From the NCBI RefSeq assembly GCF_014905175.1, contig NC_057791.1, positions 16,124,177 through 16,188,176 on the forward strand: 64,000 bases of DNA, written 5' to 3'. Shown here piece by piece: positions 39,001 through 51,600 of this stretch. Under the pieces are notes generated by a model. It was not told where the DNA came from. It made no database searches and was given only the letters and a program-made list of their open reading frames with translations. Numbering within the stretch: position 1 is the stretch's first letter; every line of letters starts with the position of its first letter. The stretch comes from Aphidius gifuensis (lineage: Eukaryota; Arthropoda; Insecta; Hymenoptera; Braconidae). A program made the translations under genes and the position numbers.

Positions 39001-42000
39001 ATATTGTAGATATGAAATTTTAATTGCGTAATACTCTTTTGCAATTTTGAATGTAATTTTATGCATTAATGTAGTGTATATATTTATGTAGGACAAACAA
39101 AAAATATTAACTTTAAAATTTGTATGATAAATAGTTGAAAAAAAAATATGCGTGCAGTATGGTATAGTCTATTTGAGCTTAGTGTCGAAGGCTGGGATCG
39201 AACCAGGAACTCGGTGTAGTTCTAGTTCAACGCTCTTATCGCAGTTCTCTATTGTTAAAATTATAAATATATATAGTTTTAACAACACACTGAAGTGTTA
39301 ATGAACCACATTTACTTGATTCATTGTTACTTATATTTTTACTAACCCAGATAAGCAAAAATTAAATTAATTTTTTCTCTATTTATTCGCTCGAATCAAA
39401 TGTAGGGAAAAAATTTTTTTTTTATACAAAATATTCAAAACAGAATAGCTAAAATAGCAAAAAATGAATAAATATACACCCCCGTGTGGTATACATATAT
39501 TGATTTCGCATCGTAAAAAAAAAAACTTGATAAAAAAAACAAAAAAAAAAAAAAGCAAGCTTTCAAATTTATATTCAATTTAAAATAACAATAAATATTT
39601 ATTATTTTTTTTTGATTAAAACACTTATTATTTATTTGTTTATATTTAAATAATTAATACAATGTTAAATATTAGCTTTGTGCTAGTGACAAAAATTAAA
39701 AAAAGCATCGTACGGCAAATACCGTAAACCGCCTACGGAAGCACGCGCTGATGAAATCATTCGGTCGTTGGCCCTTGCAAAGAACGATCGACTATATATA
39801 TTCGCCATTCTTACCAACACATATGATAATGCATTTGTATACATGTGTTTATCGTTTTATGTTTGTCGTGGTACACGTTTTCAAAAGATAGATCAAGTGA
39901 CATGCGTAGTTTATGCTTGGTCTCATTTAAGAACTTTCATAATATCCAAAAAAAAAAATTTCTCAAGTCAGCATGATACTTGAATTATAGTCTATTGTAC
40001 AAAAAAATGGCTATGAATATAATAATTAATTGCATAATATTTATATATATTTAATAATAATTTAATTGCAATTAATAAATGAATAAAAATTATAAAATAG
40101 TTATTTGAAATATTTTTGTTAAATAAATTTTTTGCCTACGCTGTTTTTCTACACTACGTTTAATTTTATCACACTTGAGTTTTTTTTTATTATAAGAGAA
40201 TAATAGCCCAAGGGTCATGGAAAAACTTTCATGTATAAGGTTTTATATATGAAGTCTTACAACTTTTTGTTTTTATTATAGATTATATACACGATTCATA
40301 TTATTTTTATTGATGAATTTTTCTCTTTGTTTTTTTTTTAAAAATTATAGGTGTGACGTTTAAAGCACACAGATTAATCTTGGCAGCATGCAGCAAACAT
40401 TTTCAAGAATTATTTGAAGGCATGCCACCATCACCAGCTGGTCTTATTGTTATTCTCGATGGCACTAGTGCACAAAATATGGCGTCATTACTTGAATTCA
40501 TGTATAGAGGTGAAGTTCATGTGTCACAAGAATCATTAAGCTCCTTTTTAAAAGCAGCAGAGTGTCTTCAAGTACGTAAAAAAAAAAAAACACAAACAAA
40601 AATTACAATTATTTGAACATTTTAATTTAATTATATCAAGTATCTAACTCCCACATTTTTTCAACTTTATTATAAATAATTCTAGGTCAAAGGATTATCA
40701 ATTGAACATGAAAAATTAGCAGTAGCACATCGACATGCAGCTGAAAATAATAATTCATCAGTTGAATCCAGTAATACAAATACTGAAGTTTTAGAAGCGG
40801 ATGCAACCAATAACCGGGTATTAAAAGAAGAATCAACACCAGTTTCATCACCAGCACCAAATTATGCTGTACCCAACATGTATAATTCGTCTCATTATTA
40901 TAATGAGAGTCCTCAAAAGAGATCAAGGTTGATGAAGTGAGTGAAATTTTTATAATGCACATCACAATTACTCAATTTCGATTTAACGCGTAACGATAAT
41001 GTTAAATGAGCATGGAAAAATAAAAAGCCCTCATAGTCAAGTGGTTAATGATGTTGTTCAATAATCAATTATCATAATAAACTTCTATATTGAGGTCACA
41101 TTTTATTTTTCCAAATTGTTCTAGAATGAGTATTTGGAGTAAATGCGATGTTTTGAATTTATAGATCACCAAATGAAATGGATGCCCTTGGTCGAGTAAG
41201 TGTACTAAGAGATGGGGCTGCTTTTCGGCCAGCTTCTGCACCACATCAATTATTACTTGAAAATCATTTATATCAACCGTTTAGTCATCCTTCAGAAAAT
41301 CCAACTCATCCACATACTGCACCTCATACACCCACAGAATTGGAACGTGAACTTGAACGTGAAAGATCTGAAGAAAAAAATAATGGTGAACATAAAGAAA
41401 GTGTAGCTGAAGGTAAAAAATTAAAAAAATATAATTATCAAATTGATTTAATATACTTAGTAAATGTATTATGATAAATTTATATTTAATTTTTAATTAT
41501 AGATTTGCGAATAAAACAAGAGCCAGTAATGTTAAATGATCGTGACAGAACGGATAAATTAGCTGAAAGATTGTCAAATGAAGTTTATCCAAGTGGACGT
41601 AATTTTGATACTGGTAATTATGTTATGCCTAGTGAACAAAAACATAATGTAACATCATATAATCAAAGTATTGGACCACTTACTCATCCTCCAACACCTG
41701 ATCTAAGTCCAGCACCTACGACACCAGCCAAATGGAATTCAAAAATTAACAAAGCAGGAACAGTCAGTACACCAGACGGTGAGTTTTATTTTTATCAATT
41801 ATATAAATTTTTTTAAACACACTTGAAATATTTTATACTAAATGTCTTTTTAATTGCAATCAAAAGTGTATAAAAATTAAATATATAAATTTCAAACTGT
41901 TGCTCAGTATTAGAAGTCTTAAAATTTCGACGAAATTTATTTCGAATTTAAGTTTCTATTGCCGAAGCTATTGCTAGGTTCTAGTTGGGTTAATAGGGTT

Positions 42001-44268
42001 AATTCTTAGTTATGAATATTATTCAGAGAATAATAACAGGCTGATGACTCAATTACTAATTTGATTTCACCTTGAGATTATAAACAACCTGTTTTCATCA
42101 AGAAGACTTGCCAACCCAAAGAGTCAATTACAATATAGGGTAGCTCTCAATGAAATAAATTTTTACTATCAAAACTTTGAAGAATAACCCTTCAAATACT
42201 AGCGTCATAAGACTCGATGACTTTCTCAAAATTAAAACTACTTATATGCTCGATATAATTTTTATTCTAAATTTATATTTCATGGTCATTAACAATTTTA
42301 ATATTTCAGCTATAGTAAAAGCCAATTTACACAGATTTTTTAAACATAAATAATTATAGAAAAATATACTATTTTATTTAGAAAACACAATAGACTAAAA
42401 TTCTATCAATTTTAATTATTTTTAAATTTTTTAAATTACTGGTCTCAAGTTCGTAGAAAAATTTTCATAATAATACGAGACAAGTCTGTCATTGAAGCTT
42501 GAAATTATGCTTATGCTTTTTTCTAAATAATTAAAAAAATTATTAACCCTTTAAAGCATAAAAAAAAAACATAAAAAATTATAAAATTGATTTAAAAAAA
42601 AGTATAAATTATCTCGAATTAATTATTTAAAATTTAGAGATAATTTAATTAATTGATTTACATGTAATTTCAATTAAAAATTTTTTTTTTAAATGCTCAG
42701 TGAGGCTTATTTTTATACTTGATTTTGTTATTTTAATGAAAAAAAAAAATGGACGTTATTCGAGCTCTATGGCATACAGTTTACCCCTTGTATTTCGTAA
42801 CACAAAATACTTTCAGTTCGACCTTAAATATCGTCAGGAAAGAGTAATTTCAAAGTAAGCCCCTACGTTGTAGAGTTCATACAGTATTTCTGTCGCTATG
42901 CTGCATATTGATCGACGCAGACCCGAACATTGTATGCGCTGGTGCTATTTTTCATTTACGTTATCTGGAATTTTATATTATTCTAATATAGTTTTATCAA
43001 AATTCATAATTAAAATTCATATTTAACATTGATATTTTTATTTTTTTAATATTTATTATTATTTAAAATATATATCGAAATTTTTAAGTTGAAAAATCAT
43101 TTAAATTGTTATTTAAAAAATATATAAATTTTAATAATTTTAAATTTTTATGAATAAAAGAATTTTCTCAATGTCAAGAGAAACTAAATTATTGTAGATT
43201 TAAAAATCAAATACACAAACTCGTGGCTGGGTCTGATAAAATCTCAAGACCTTGATACTAGGTGTGTTCAATTTTTGTTATATAGATTTGTTAACAGCGC
43301 TGTGCTCAATCGAGGAACTAGAAAAAAATTTATACATAATTTTTGTTCAATGAATAACTAATTATAAATTTAAAAAATTTTCTTTTTTATCATCTATGAC
43401 GGTTTTACCAAGGCCCAGAGAAACAAATGGAACTTATCACAAACCGTGATGGCAAAAAAAAAAAAAATTAAATTAAAAATTGCATTCAGCATTTTCAGAT
43501 CAATATTTTCGACAAATTTTTTTTGCATAAAATGCATTAGAAAGCTGACTTGATTGTCCAATAAATTTTGATGATTGACCTTGAAAATTAACAACAAAAA
43601 AAAAAAAAATAACTAAAAATAAAAAAATTTACTTTTTCTACAAATAGACTTTTGTTTTTTTTTTTCTTTTAATTGTTAATTTTTTGTTGTAATTTTTCAA
43701 GATAAATTATCAAAATTAATTACTAAAATAAGTCTGTATTTTAAACAAACCTGTCGAAAAAAAATTACTTGAAAATGTCCGTCTGTAAATGTTGGATCGA
43801 TTTACGAATGCGTAATTTTTTTTTTTCGCCATTACGGTCTGTTGAATAAGCTCGATGCAGGGAATGCCCAGGCACTTATACCTTGATAGTATCAAAAAAT
43901 AAAATAAAATAAAAAATTACCATGAGATTAACACACATATAAACTGTAATCTATTTAATGGCTAAAAGGCTTATCTCCACATCTTATAATATTTATTAAT
44001 GTATTATATTATTTATTTTTTCTTTTTTTTCATAGGTAAAAAGCTCAAATGTCCATTTTGTGATCGTTTATATGGATATGAAACGAATCTTCGTGCTCAT
44101 GTAAGACAACGTCATCAGGGAATAAGAGTGTCATGTCCATTTTGCTCACGTACATTTACAAGAAACAATACAGTTAGACGACACATCGCACGTGAACATA
44201 AAAATGAAATGAGCATAAAAGCATTTCAAACGGCAACTCATCAAGTTGCTGATACTGTACCACAATAA
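33054..44268 (+). CDS. chinmo: chinmo: BTB domain transcription factor with two C2H2 zinc fingers
   Basis: Nuclear BTB-zinc-finger regulator. In Drosophila, Chinmo sets temporal identity of neurons and larval versus adult cell states. Six exons join in frame: 33054-33174, 40351-40571, 40686-40936, 41165-41412, 41503-41778 and 44036-44268 (449 residues). Residues 1-115 are the BTB domain (FCLKWNSFGSNL, ADVTLFCEG-like, FKAHRLILAACS, FQELFEG, FMYRGEVHV, FLKAAECLQVKGLS). The middle is low-complexity with an acidic, sumoylation-like IKQEP. The last 78 residues hold two fingers (CPFCDRLYGYETNLRAHVRQ and CPFCSRTFTRNNTVRRHI); the GYETNLRAH and RTFTRNNTVRRHIAREHK words are what I recognise as chinmo. 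The ATG at 33054 is preferred; the in-frame codons before it are not ATG. A 7.2 kb intron splits the BTB domain after GAA G. The protein is shorter in its linker than the fly protein. Confidence 0.88.
34640..34803 (+). repeat. SINE-like element with tRNA-like head and A tail
   Basis: A compositional island begins with GAGTGCGTTCAATGCG and a degenerate B-box (GGGTCACGAGTTCCCC). It continues with a 90-bp non-AT body (TTCAGTCAAAGTAGGTCTGG near its middle) and ends in a run of 14 A. That order (tRNA head, body, A tail) is the usual SINE plan. No second full copy is present in the window to prove it. Confidence 0.45.
36726..36747. repeat. (TTC)7 microsatellite
   Basis: Seven perfect TTC units in the chinmo intron. 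Confidence 0.9.
39160..39252 (-). repeat. tRNA-derived fragment
   Basis: Read on the minus strand, GGTTCGATCCC (39204-39194) is a near-perfect B-box, and AAGAGCG about 35 nt before it is A-box-like. The anticodon arm does not fold well and there is no T-run terminator in the right place, so it is more likely SINE-derived than a working tRNA. Confidence 0.35.
41015..41115 (+). repeat. degenerate tRNA-like sequence in chinmo intron 3
   Basis: ATAGTCAAGTGGTTA resembles a tRNA D arm/A box, and GAGGTCACATT downstream is a poor B-box. No cloverleaf can be closed. Confidence 0.2.
41779..44035 (+). other. chinmo intron 5 (2.3 kb)
   Basis: Separates the linker from the zinc-finger exon. No coding exon seen. 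Less AT-rich patches near 42780-42960 and 43200-43320 are not recognised. In Drosophila, zinc-finger-swap isoforms are known for some BTB genes, but I see no second finger exon here. Confidence 0.55.
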
Positions 44269-44631
44269 ATAAATCCCAGTTTACTTATTCTTGGATTGGA
44301 TACTCAATTATAAAGAGACAAAGTATAAAAATATTATACTTGAAAAGAAAAAAAACAAAAAAAAAACATTTCAAACAAGAATAAAAAAATAAGAGAAGCC
44401 GGCTTCCAAAATAAAAAATGGAATATTCAGCTACTTGATGAGCCATAATTTAAAAAATTTGGTTCATAATCTCTTTATTGTTTTATGACCAAGAATGGTG
44501 ATACCTTACTACAGTTACCTGTTGACCTTCCTTCTACTTTTCTCTTTTTTTTTTTTTCGTTTTTATTATTTTTTTTTTTTATGACAAAAATCTCTCTGAT
44601 TTATTTGCATATACGTTTTATTTATATTTAT

Positions 44632-44638
44632 CTACCTC
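44632..44638 (+). promoter_or_regulatory. let-7 seed match (7mer-m8)
   Basis: CTACCTC, complementary to let-7 nucleotides 2-8, 364 nt after the chinmo stop codon. Confidence 0.55.
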
Positions 44639-44665
44639 TTTATTAAATACTATAGAGGTTTTAAA

Positions 44666-44672
44666 TACCTCA
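44666..44672 (+). promoter_or_regulatory. let-7 seed match (7mer-A1)
   Basis: TACCTCA, complementary to let-7 nucleotides 2-7 followed by A. It lies 34 nt from the previous site, a spacing at which two sites often act together. Confidence 0.45.
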
Positions 44673-47060
44673 ATATTTTTCAGGATGAAAATATAATAAT
44701 ATAAGAAAAATATTAAAAAATATTATCAATAGACATGATTTAAAATAGACGTACAATATTTGATGCAAGTAAAAGACAAAAATGGTATTTAAAAATTCAA
44801 ATAATTTTATTAAAATATAAAAAAAAAAAGAATCTGTTTATAACTCAGTATATTACAAACGACATTTATTTTCAAATAGATAGAAAACTTGATTAATATT
44901 GATAGGTAAAAAATATAACGCTGTTTCAAAGAAAATAAAAAGAGAAAAATAATAATAAAATATAACAAAATCACAAAACTAGTCAATGAAAGTGCAACTG
45001 TCAAGTAAAATTTGTTAACTTTTATTCGAAAAATTGATTCGTTTACGTGGGTATATAATAACTATATAGTAAATAAAAAAAAAAGTCATAGAAAAACTAT
45101 ATAAATTTTTTTTTTCTTTTTTTATCTTTTTTTTTAATTGTTATAATATTATTAAGCTTAGCTGAAAAATAATATAGCAAGCAAACGTTTAAAAAAAGAA
45201 ATAAAAAAAAAAAAAAAAAAAAATTTAAATAGTTTGAATGAACTAGTTTATGATTATGAGATCATAGGTGTATGTTATTGAATGATTGATGATGCAAGTG
45301 ACACACAGAGTCTACATATTAGTAACTTAAAAAAAAAAATTGCAAACACAATAAAACTCAGGTAATTTGTAAACTTTTATCTTTAAATATTATTGTCTTC
45401 TATTTTTTTTTTTTGTTTATATTTGTTTTCATATTTTTTACATTACCGTATTATAATCTGTGAAAAATGATAATTGTGATCAATAATAATGATTACAAAT
45501 TGTAAATATTCATAAGTAAAATAGAAAAATAAAAAGTGATTAACGGACTGCTGCAGATAAAACAAATATAGAAAAAAAAAATAGAAATATAATTTTTAAA
45601 AATTTATAATTTCTATCAAATATATATGCAAAGTAACAGAATAAATAAATAAAATTTTTATATTATATATAATACAGATAGCCGACAACTGCCATGATTA
45701 CAATATTCAATTTTTATAAGACTAGCAGCATTTAAAAATACATAGTAAATTTATAACGATAAATGAAAATACATATATATATATACTGTACGTCCAGTTG
45801 AACTGATCATGTAGTACTTAGAAAAATATAATGGTGGGCATAAAAATAAAATTACAAAAAATAGTTTCATAAAAAAGTGCCAATTTAAATAGCAAAAAAA
45901 AAAAAAACAATCAATCAATCAACTCAAACAAAAGAGAAAAAAAAATTGACAGAAGTTCTTTTATTATTATAAATGATTATTATTATTTTACTGAAAGATT
46001 ATAAAACTTTTTTAATTATAATTGATTTCATTGATTAATATTTCTTTGTATATTATTTTTTTGTTTATTTTTAAAAAAATCAGTACTATTTTTTTTGTTA
46101 TAAATAATAACAGTGTTTACTAGAAAATTTAGGAAATACAGTTAATTAAAAATTACACAAAAACAAACAAGTTTTATTTTAAATATTAAAAGTCATTGTG
46201 GTGTTTAAAATACCATTGATTTTTTGTATCGAAATATATTTTTAATTGTATGATTAACTTAAAGGATTATTTGGTTGTCAAGATATGAGTATAAAAATTT
46301 ATGATTATTGAAATATGTTATAACAACAGAAAAATTGTTTTAATTATTTATTTGATGACTCATAAAATAGCCAAGTAGATTTTTTTTAATAGTTAATTGT
46401 ATAATGAATTTTAAATGCAATAGTCAAGTTTTATAAATAACGAGTTATTAAAAATGAAAAATAATAAAAAAAAAAAATAAAGATATATAAAAATAGTCAA
46501 TTAAAAATGAGTAAAAAAAAATAATGAATTGATTGCTTGAAAAATAAAATAAAAATAGATTGCAATTTACAGTAAAAATAGTGGATATTTAAATTTTCTA
46601 GAAATATTGTGCCTTTATATTTTTCATATGTCTAAAGAGTAATTTAACTCATGCATTATCATAATCATTATAAACACAGTTTATTTATTGCCAATCAGGC
46701 TATAAAAATATTGCAAAGTATTTACAATTCACAAATATAACATTAAAAAAAAAACTATAAGCAATATCACATTTTTAATTTCCATAAATAAACATTAAAT
46801 TTTTTGTTTTAAAATATTAGTCTATTAAAGTTAAATATCTGCTTTATAACGAGATGCCTATCATGAGTTTATCAAAGTCAATAGAATAATAGAATTTTAT
46901 TTAGTGTTTATACAAGTCACAAGGTGCAACAGATTTATTTTTTTTTTTTTTATACAAATAAAATAAATATACAATAAATACATAAAGCTGCCAAATTCAT
47001 AAACAAATAAATAATAGAAAAATAAATTAGAATATGATAACAAGAACAAAATGAAATCTA

Positions 47061-47068
47061 CTACCTCA
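47061..47068 (+). promoter_or_regulatory. let-7 seed match (8mer)
   Basis: CTACCTCA, the full 8mer let-7 site and the strongest of the four. Confidence 0.55.
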
Positions 47069-50000
47069 CATATAGTTTTTTTTTTTTTTTTCATCAAAGT
47101 ACAGGGAACATTCTGTCAATCTAAAAATAATATATAATAAACTTAGTAAATTAATTCATCAATACTTGATTCAATGATTAATTTAACAATAAAATTCAAG
47201 TATTTTTGATTTAATTTTCATATAGATAATTGACTTTTATTAAATACATTTTTTAAATTTCTAAATAAACTAAATATTTCGTCGGTTTAACAAAATTTAA
47301 CATGATTGTTTTTCATTAATTTTTTTTTATTATTTTCAATAATTATTCAAGCAAATAATATTATTTATAATTTTGGTAAATAATAAATATGTGTAAAAAA
47401 CTATATATTTAAAGAACCAAATAAATAAATATCAAATCATGTTGATTGCTAACAGATTCCATATACAATAATAAAAAAAAAAACAAGATAATTGTTTCAT
47501 GAAGTTTGCAAAAATAGAAAATTTATTTAAAAAATACAAATAGAAAGAAAAAAAGAGTCACAAGTTTGACTTGACGATATAGTATGAATTAAATAAATGT
47601 ATAAATGAGCTGGATGAATGAATAATTTAGTACTAATAATGAAAAGTACAAATGAATTTGATTATATATGCTGATGACTGTATTGTGATTTTAGTAAAAT
47701 CCACGTTGTTGATCTGTGAATAATTTTGTGTATAGCCCACAAAAAAAAAAAAACGTTATATGCACGTAAATATACGTGATTAGAAAACTCTTTTCCTGAC
47801 TCCTTGCACAAAAAATTAAATAATATATTACTATAATTAAGGACAAATATAAAATGCATACAGACAAACAAATACGTCATGAAAACTATATTGAAAAATA
47901 AATATTTAAAACAAAATAAAACCTCAAAGTAAATATAGAATTATCAAAAACAAATAAAAGTATTTTATAGAAATATTTCACAAAAATTATCAACAGTCTT
48001 TTTGGCTGAAATTTAAAAATAAATTATTAACAATTTTATTGTGCGTATGCATTTAACATTCATTGGTAAAAAAAAATTACAAAATATTAGATTATTAATT
48101 AATATACAAGAAAAAAAACTAATGGAAATTAAAAATAATGAAAAAAAAAAAATTCGAAAAAAAATTATAAAAAAAAAATACAAAAAAAAAATTAAAAATT
48201 TAAAAAAAAAATTAAATAGTGCACATAGCGAAATGCAAAAAAAAATTAATAAAAATTTAGATTACGTATGGATATTAAATGTTCCATTATTACGTATAAG
48301 ATAAAATTTAATAAAAAAAAAATTAGATTAACTTCATATAGAGTTTTTTTTTTTTCGTTGAAAAGTGTTAGGAGAAAAGGAAAAATTGAAGAAATAGAAG
48401 ATAAAATGGTTGAAAAAAAAAAAAATTGGGAAAAGAAAAAAATAAAAAAAATAAAAAAGTCATGTAAATTTATGTGAACTTATTTGGAAAAAAAAAAATT
48501 CGAGCAGGAAAATTGACATGATCGATGTAAAATATTCATCTATCGCTTAAGTAGTTTAATATTTTTTATTATTCCATTTAAAAATTTTTTTTCTATAATT
48601 TCTTTGTTATAAAAAAAAAACCGAAATCAATATGTTTAAACAATTGATTAATTTTAAAAAAAATTATGTTTTTTTTTTTTTTCATTTGTTTCAAATGTTT
48701 GATGAAAAATTCAAACACATGTTATAAAATATTTATTATTATCTTTATTATTATTTTTACATAAAATTTTTTGATTAGTTACGTTTACAGATTTCTTTGT
48801 TCTTTTATTATAAAAAAAAAAAAAAAAAATTAAAAAAAAAAAATTTGCTTCATTTTTTGATGTTAATATTGTCAAGGAATTTTTTTTTTTTTTTTTTAAA
48901 AACTGATGGTTAATTAATCCAGGAAAAAAAATTCCAAAAAAAATTTACAATTTAATATTATAAATTTAAAATTAGAAAATGAAAATTTAAGTGAATATTG
49001 TCAAATAGATATTGTCGATTTGATCATCTTAAAAATCGTCACAGTATTTTTAAGACAAAAAAAAAACGAAAAAAAAAAAACAAAAAAAAAAACAAAATTG
49101 AATAAATTTGGCAAAAAAAAAAACACGGTAAATTACCGTAAAATTATTGTATCACGATATATATTAGATTAATATGTTGCATGTTGTTAATATAATGTGT
49201 GTCTACAGACCGATTCAAAAAAAAATATAAATATATATTTTTTTAAAAATATTTATAACCGATTAAGTGATGTCTCTGTCAAGCATAAATAAATCTAATT
49301 AAAAAAAAAAAATATCTTTCAATCTTTTTATCAGCTATAAATTTGAAAAAAAAAAATATGTTTATTATTTATTTTTGAATCGGTCTAATGTCTCTACTCA
49401 TTAAAGTTCTTTATCAATGTCAAAAGTGGCACAAGCTTTTTGATAGAGTCAATAAAAAAAATAAATAAATAAATGTTTACACCGCAAGTCTCTGGTAGTA
49501 AAATTAAAATAAGTATTATTATTATTTGTTGCTAAGATTTGAAATCTCGGTGAATCAGTGTAATACAACTAAATAAAATATTATAACTTTCAGTGTGGCC
49601 TGTTAAGCGGTGTAAACAATAAATTAAAATGCGAAATATTTTATGGAGACCAATTTCGAATCTTTAAAAAAAAAAACAAAACAAAAATTTCGAAAAATTT
49701 TTTTTTTTCAAAACGAAATGAATGTTTATAAATATAAATTAATTGTTGTCATTCATTGTTATCTTTCATCAAATTTATTCAAAGATTAAATTATCTTTCA
49801 TTACATGAGCATTAACCAGAAATGCTATTTTTTCGTAAAAAAAAATTACAGTGATTCTATTTGTTTTTTATTTTTTCGATTAAACGCAATTTTCCTTTTT
49901 TTTTTTTTAATTAAACTTATGAATCACAGTTTGGAAAAAATAGATAAATACATTTTAATTAATTGTAAATTAAAAAAATATTATACACAATAAATTATTT

Positions 50001-51523
50001 GCAATATTTATTTTAAATAATGACAAAATTATCTGGTTATATGCTTTTGTAAAACATAATAATTTGTAAAATTTTGCACAAGAATTAAATTATGAAAATC
50101 TGACCTAAAAATCAAATCTAATAGCTAAACAAAATTAAAAGTTTAAGCTGTTACTTGTGCTCCAATAAGGATAACATCTGAATTATTTATTTCGACATCA
50201 AGTGACCAAGAAAAAATGAAACATTTTAAATTAACCCAATTTAATATCGTACTAATAATTTAAATAATTTTTAATTGGTTCATGAGATATCATGATGAAT
50301 AACTCAGATTGTTATTGTAAATAAAAACCATAAAAAAATTAATAATATTGTCGAAAACAGTTGATGCATTATTTCCAACTAAATTCTAAGGTCAGATTTC
50401 GATATAAACGAGTAGCAAATGAGCAATCATATTGCCTCATAGACAAAAAATAATATATGTATTGTCTCAGTTGACTAAATCTGCCTGTAAATCAAATTAT
50501 TATTTGCATATATTAGAATGAATATACAAAAAATAATTATAATTAGCTATCTTGGTAGAAATTCTCTCACGACCCAACTGTTTTTTTTTTGTTTCAAACT
50601 AAATCAATTGATGGAAAAATGAGTTTTCGAAATAAATCATTGTAAGAATTTTTATAAAACAATAATTTAAGTAAATGAATAAGTTACAATTTCAATATTT
50701 TCCTATGGATATTTTACAACATAATATGTACAGCAGTGACTTTAATTTATATACTTGAATTATTTTACATTATATATTCTTTAAATAATTATTTTTCGAA
50801 ATTTTATTTTCATTTAATCATAGTATGATTATTTTAAATATATATTTTATATATAAATAATACATAATTGAGAGTTTTATTTTTCATTTGTAATATTCTA
50901 ATAGTATGCATATAATAATTTGATTTATTATGTGTCAGTTGGTTATTAGAAAAAATAAAAAATATAAATAAAAATGTTCAAAATGAACGCATAATATAAA
51001 TAACGATAGTCAATGAATGGTCTTGGCGTAATAGTAAATCGAGATTATATTAAATAGATAAATGATTGTCTGATTTAAAAAAAAAAACAGATATAAAAAA
51101 CAAATTAGTTAATAATAATTAAATAACATTGCACTCATAACTTTAATGATAGATCACATTGCGGGGCGTCGATTAAGGGAAAAAAAAAATGACCAAAATA
51201 TTGGTCGAAAATTATAGTACAAAGCTAGAAAACTACAAAAAAAAAATAACAATTTTTAGAATATAAAAATAAAAAAAAAATAAAAAAAAAATGGTAAAAG
51301 CAATGTTCAAAATAAAATCAGGAAAAATATACAAAAAAAAAAGTAAAAAATTCAAAAAAAAAAAACGAGCTAAAAAGTAATAATAATAATAATAAATTCA
51401 TAAAAAGTTATGAGCAATTATTTTACAAGCGAAATAAATAATAAAATCGCTTAGATAAAAAAAAAAAAAGTTTATTATTCCATAAGATAATTGATACAAT
51501 ATTACGTCACAGAAGTACAAACA

Positions 51524-51530
51524 CTACCTC
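51524..51530 (+). promoter_or_regulatory. let-7 seed match (7mer-m8)
   Basis: CTACCTC far downstream. It is functional only if the 3' UTR extends this far. Confidence 0.4.
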
Positions 51531-51600
51531 TTATAATAACTCTTGTACAAAGAGCGCTAACGGAAAATAATAAAATAAAAAAAAAATAACAACAGTAATC

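Larger units (their letters stand above)
33175..40350 (+). other. chinmo first coding intron (7.2 kb)
   Basis: Bounded by G|GTAAGT at 33175 and TTATAG| at 40350. AT-rich, with no supported coding exon. GC-richer patches occur near 35200-35500, 38280-38390, 38455-38560 and 39700-39930, and are candidates for enhancers or alternative first exons. A pyrimidine-rich CTCTCCCT run lies at 37264-37300. SINE-like and tRNA-like elements inside are listed separately. Confidence 0.6.
44269..51600 (+). other. chinmo 3' UTR (long; end not fixed)
   Basis: After the stop codon more than 7 kb of plus-strand A-rich sequence follows with no coding region. It carries four let-7 seed matches, the last at 51524-51530, so the transcript probably reaches at least there. 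Pumilio-like TGTAAATA words lie at 45501-45508 and 51614-51621. AATAAA is too common here to fix the cleavage site. Lys/Asn-rich open frames around 48041-48477 come from A-runs. Confidence 0.5.

Noticed and set aside
39160..39252. Functional tRNA gene on the minus strand
   Set aside because: The B-box is good, but the acceptor and anticodon stems do not pair and no terminator follows.
48041..48477. Lys/Ile/Asn-rich ORFs of 69-87 codons
   Set aside because: Produced by A-runs in the chinmo 3' UTR, with no recognisable domain.
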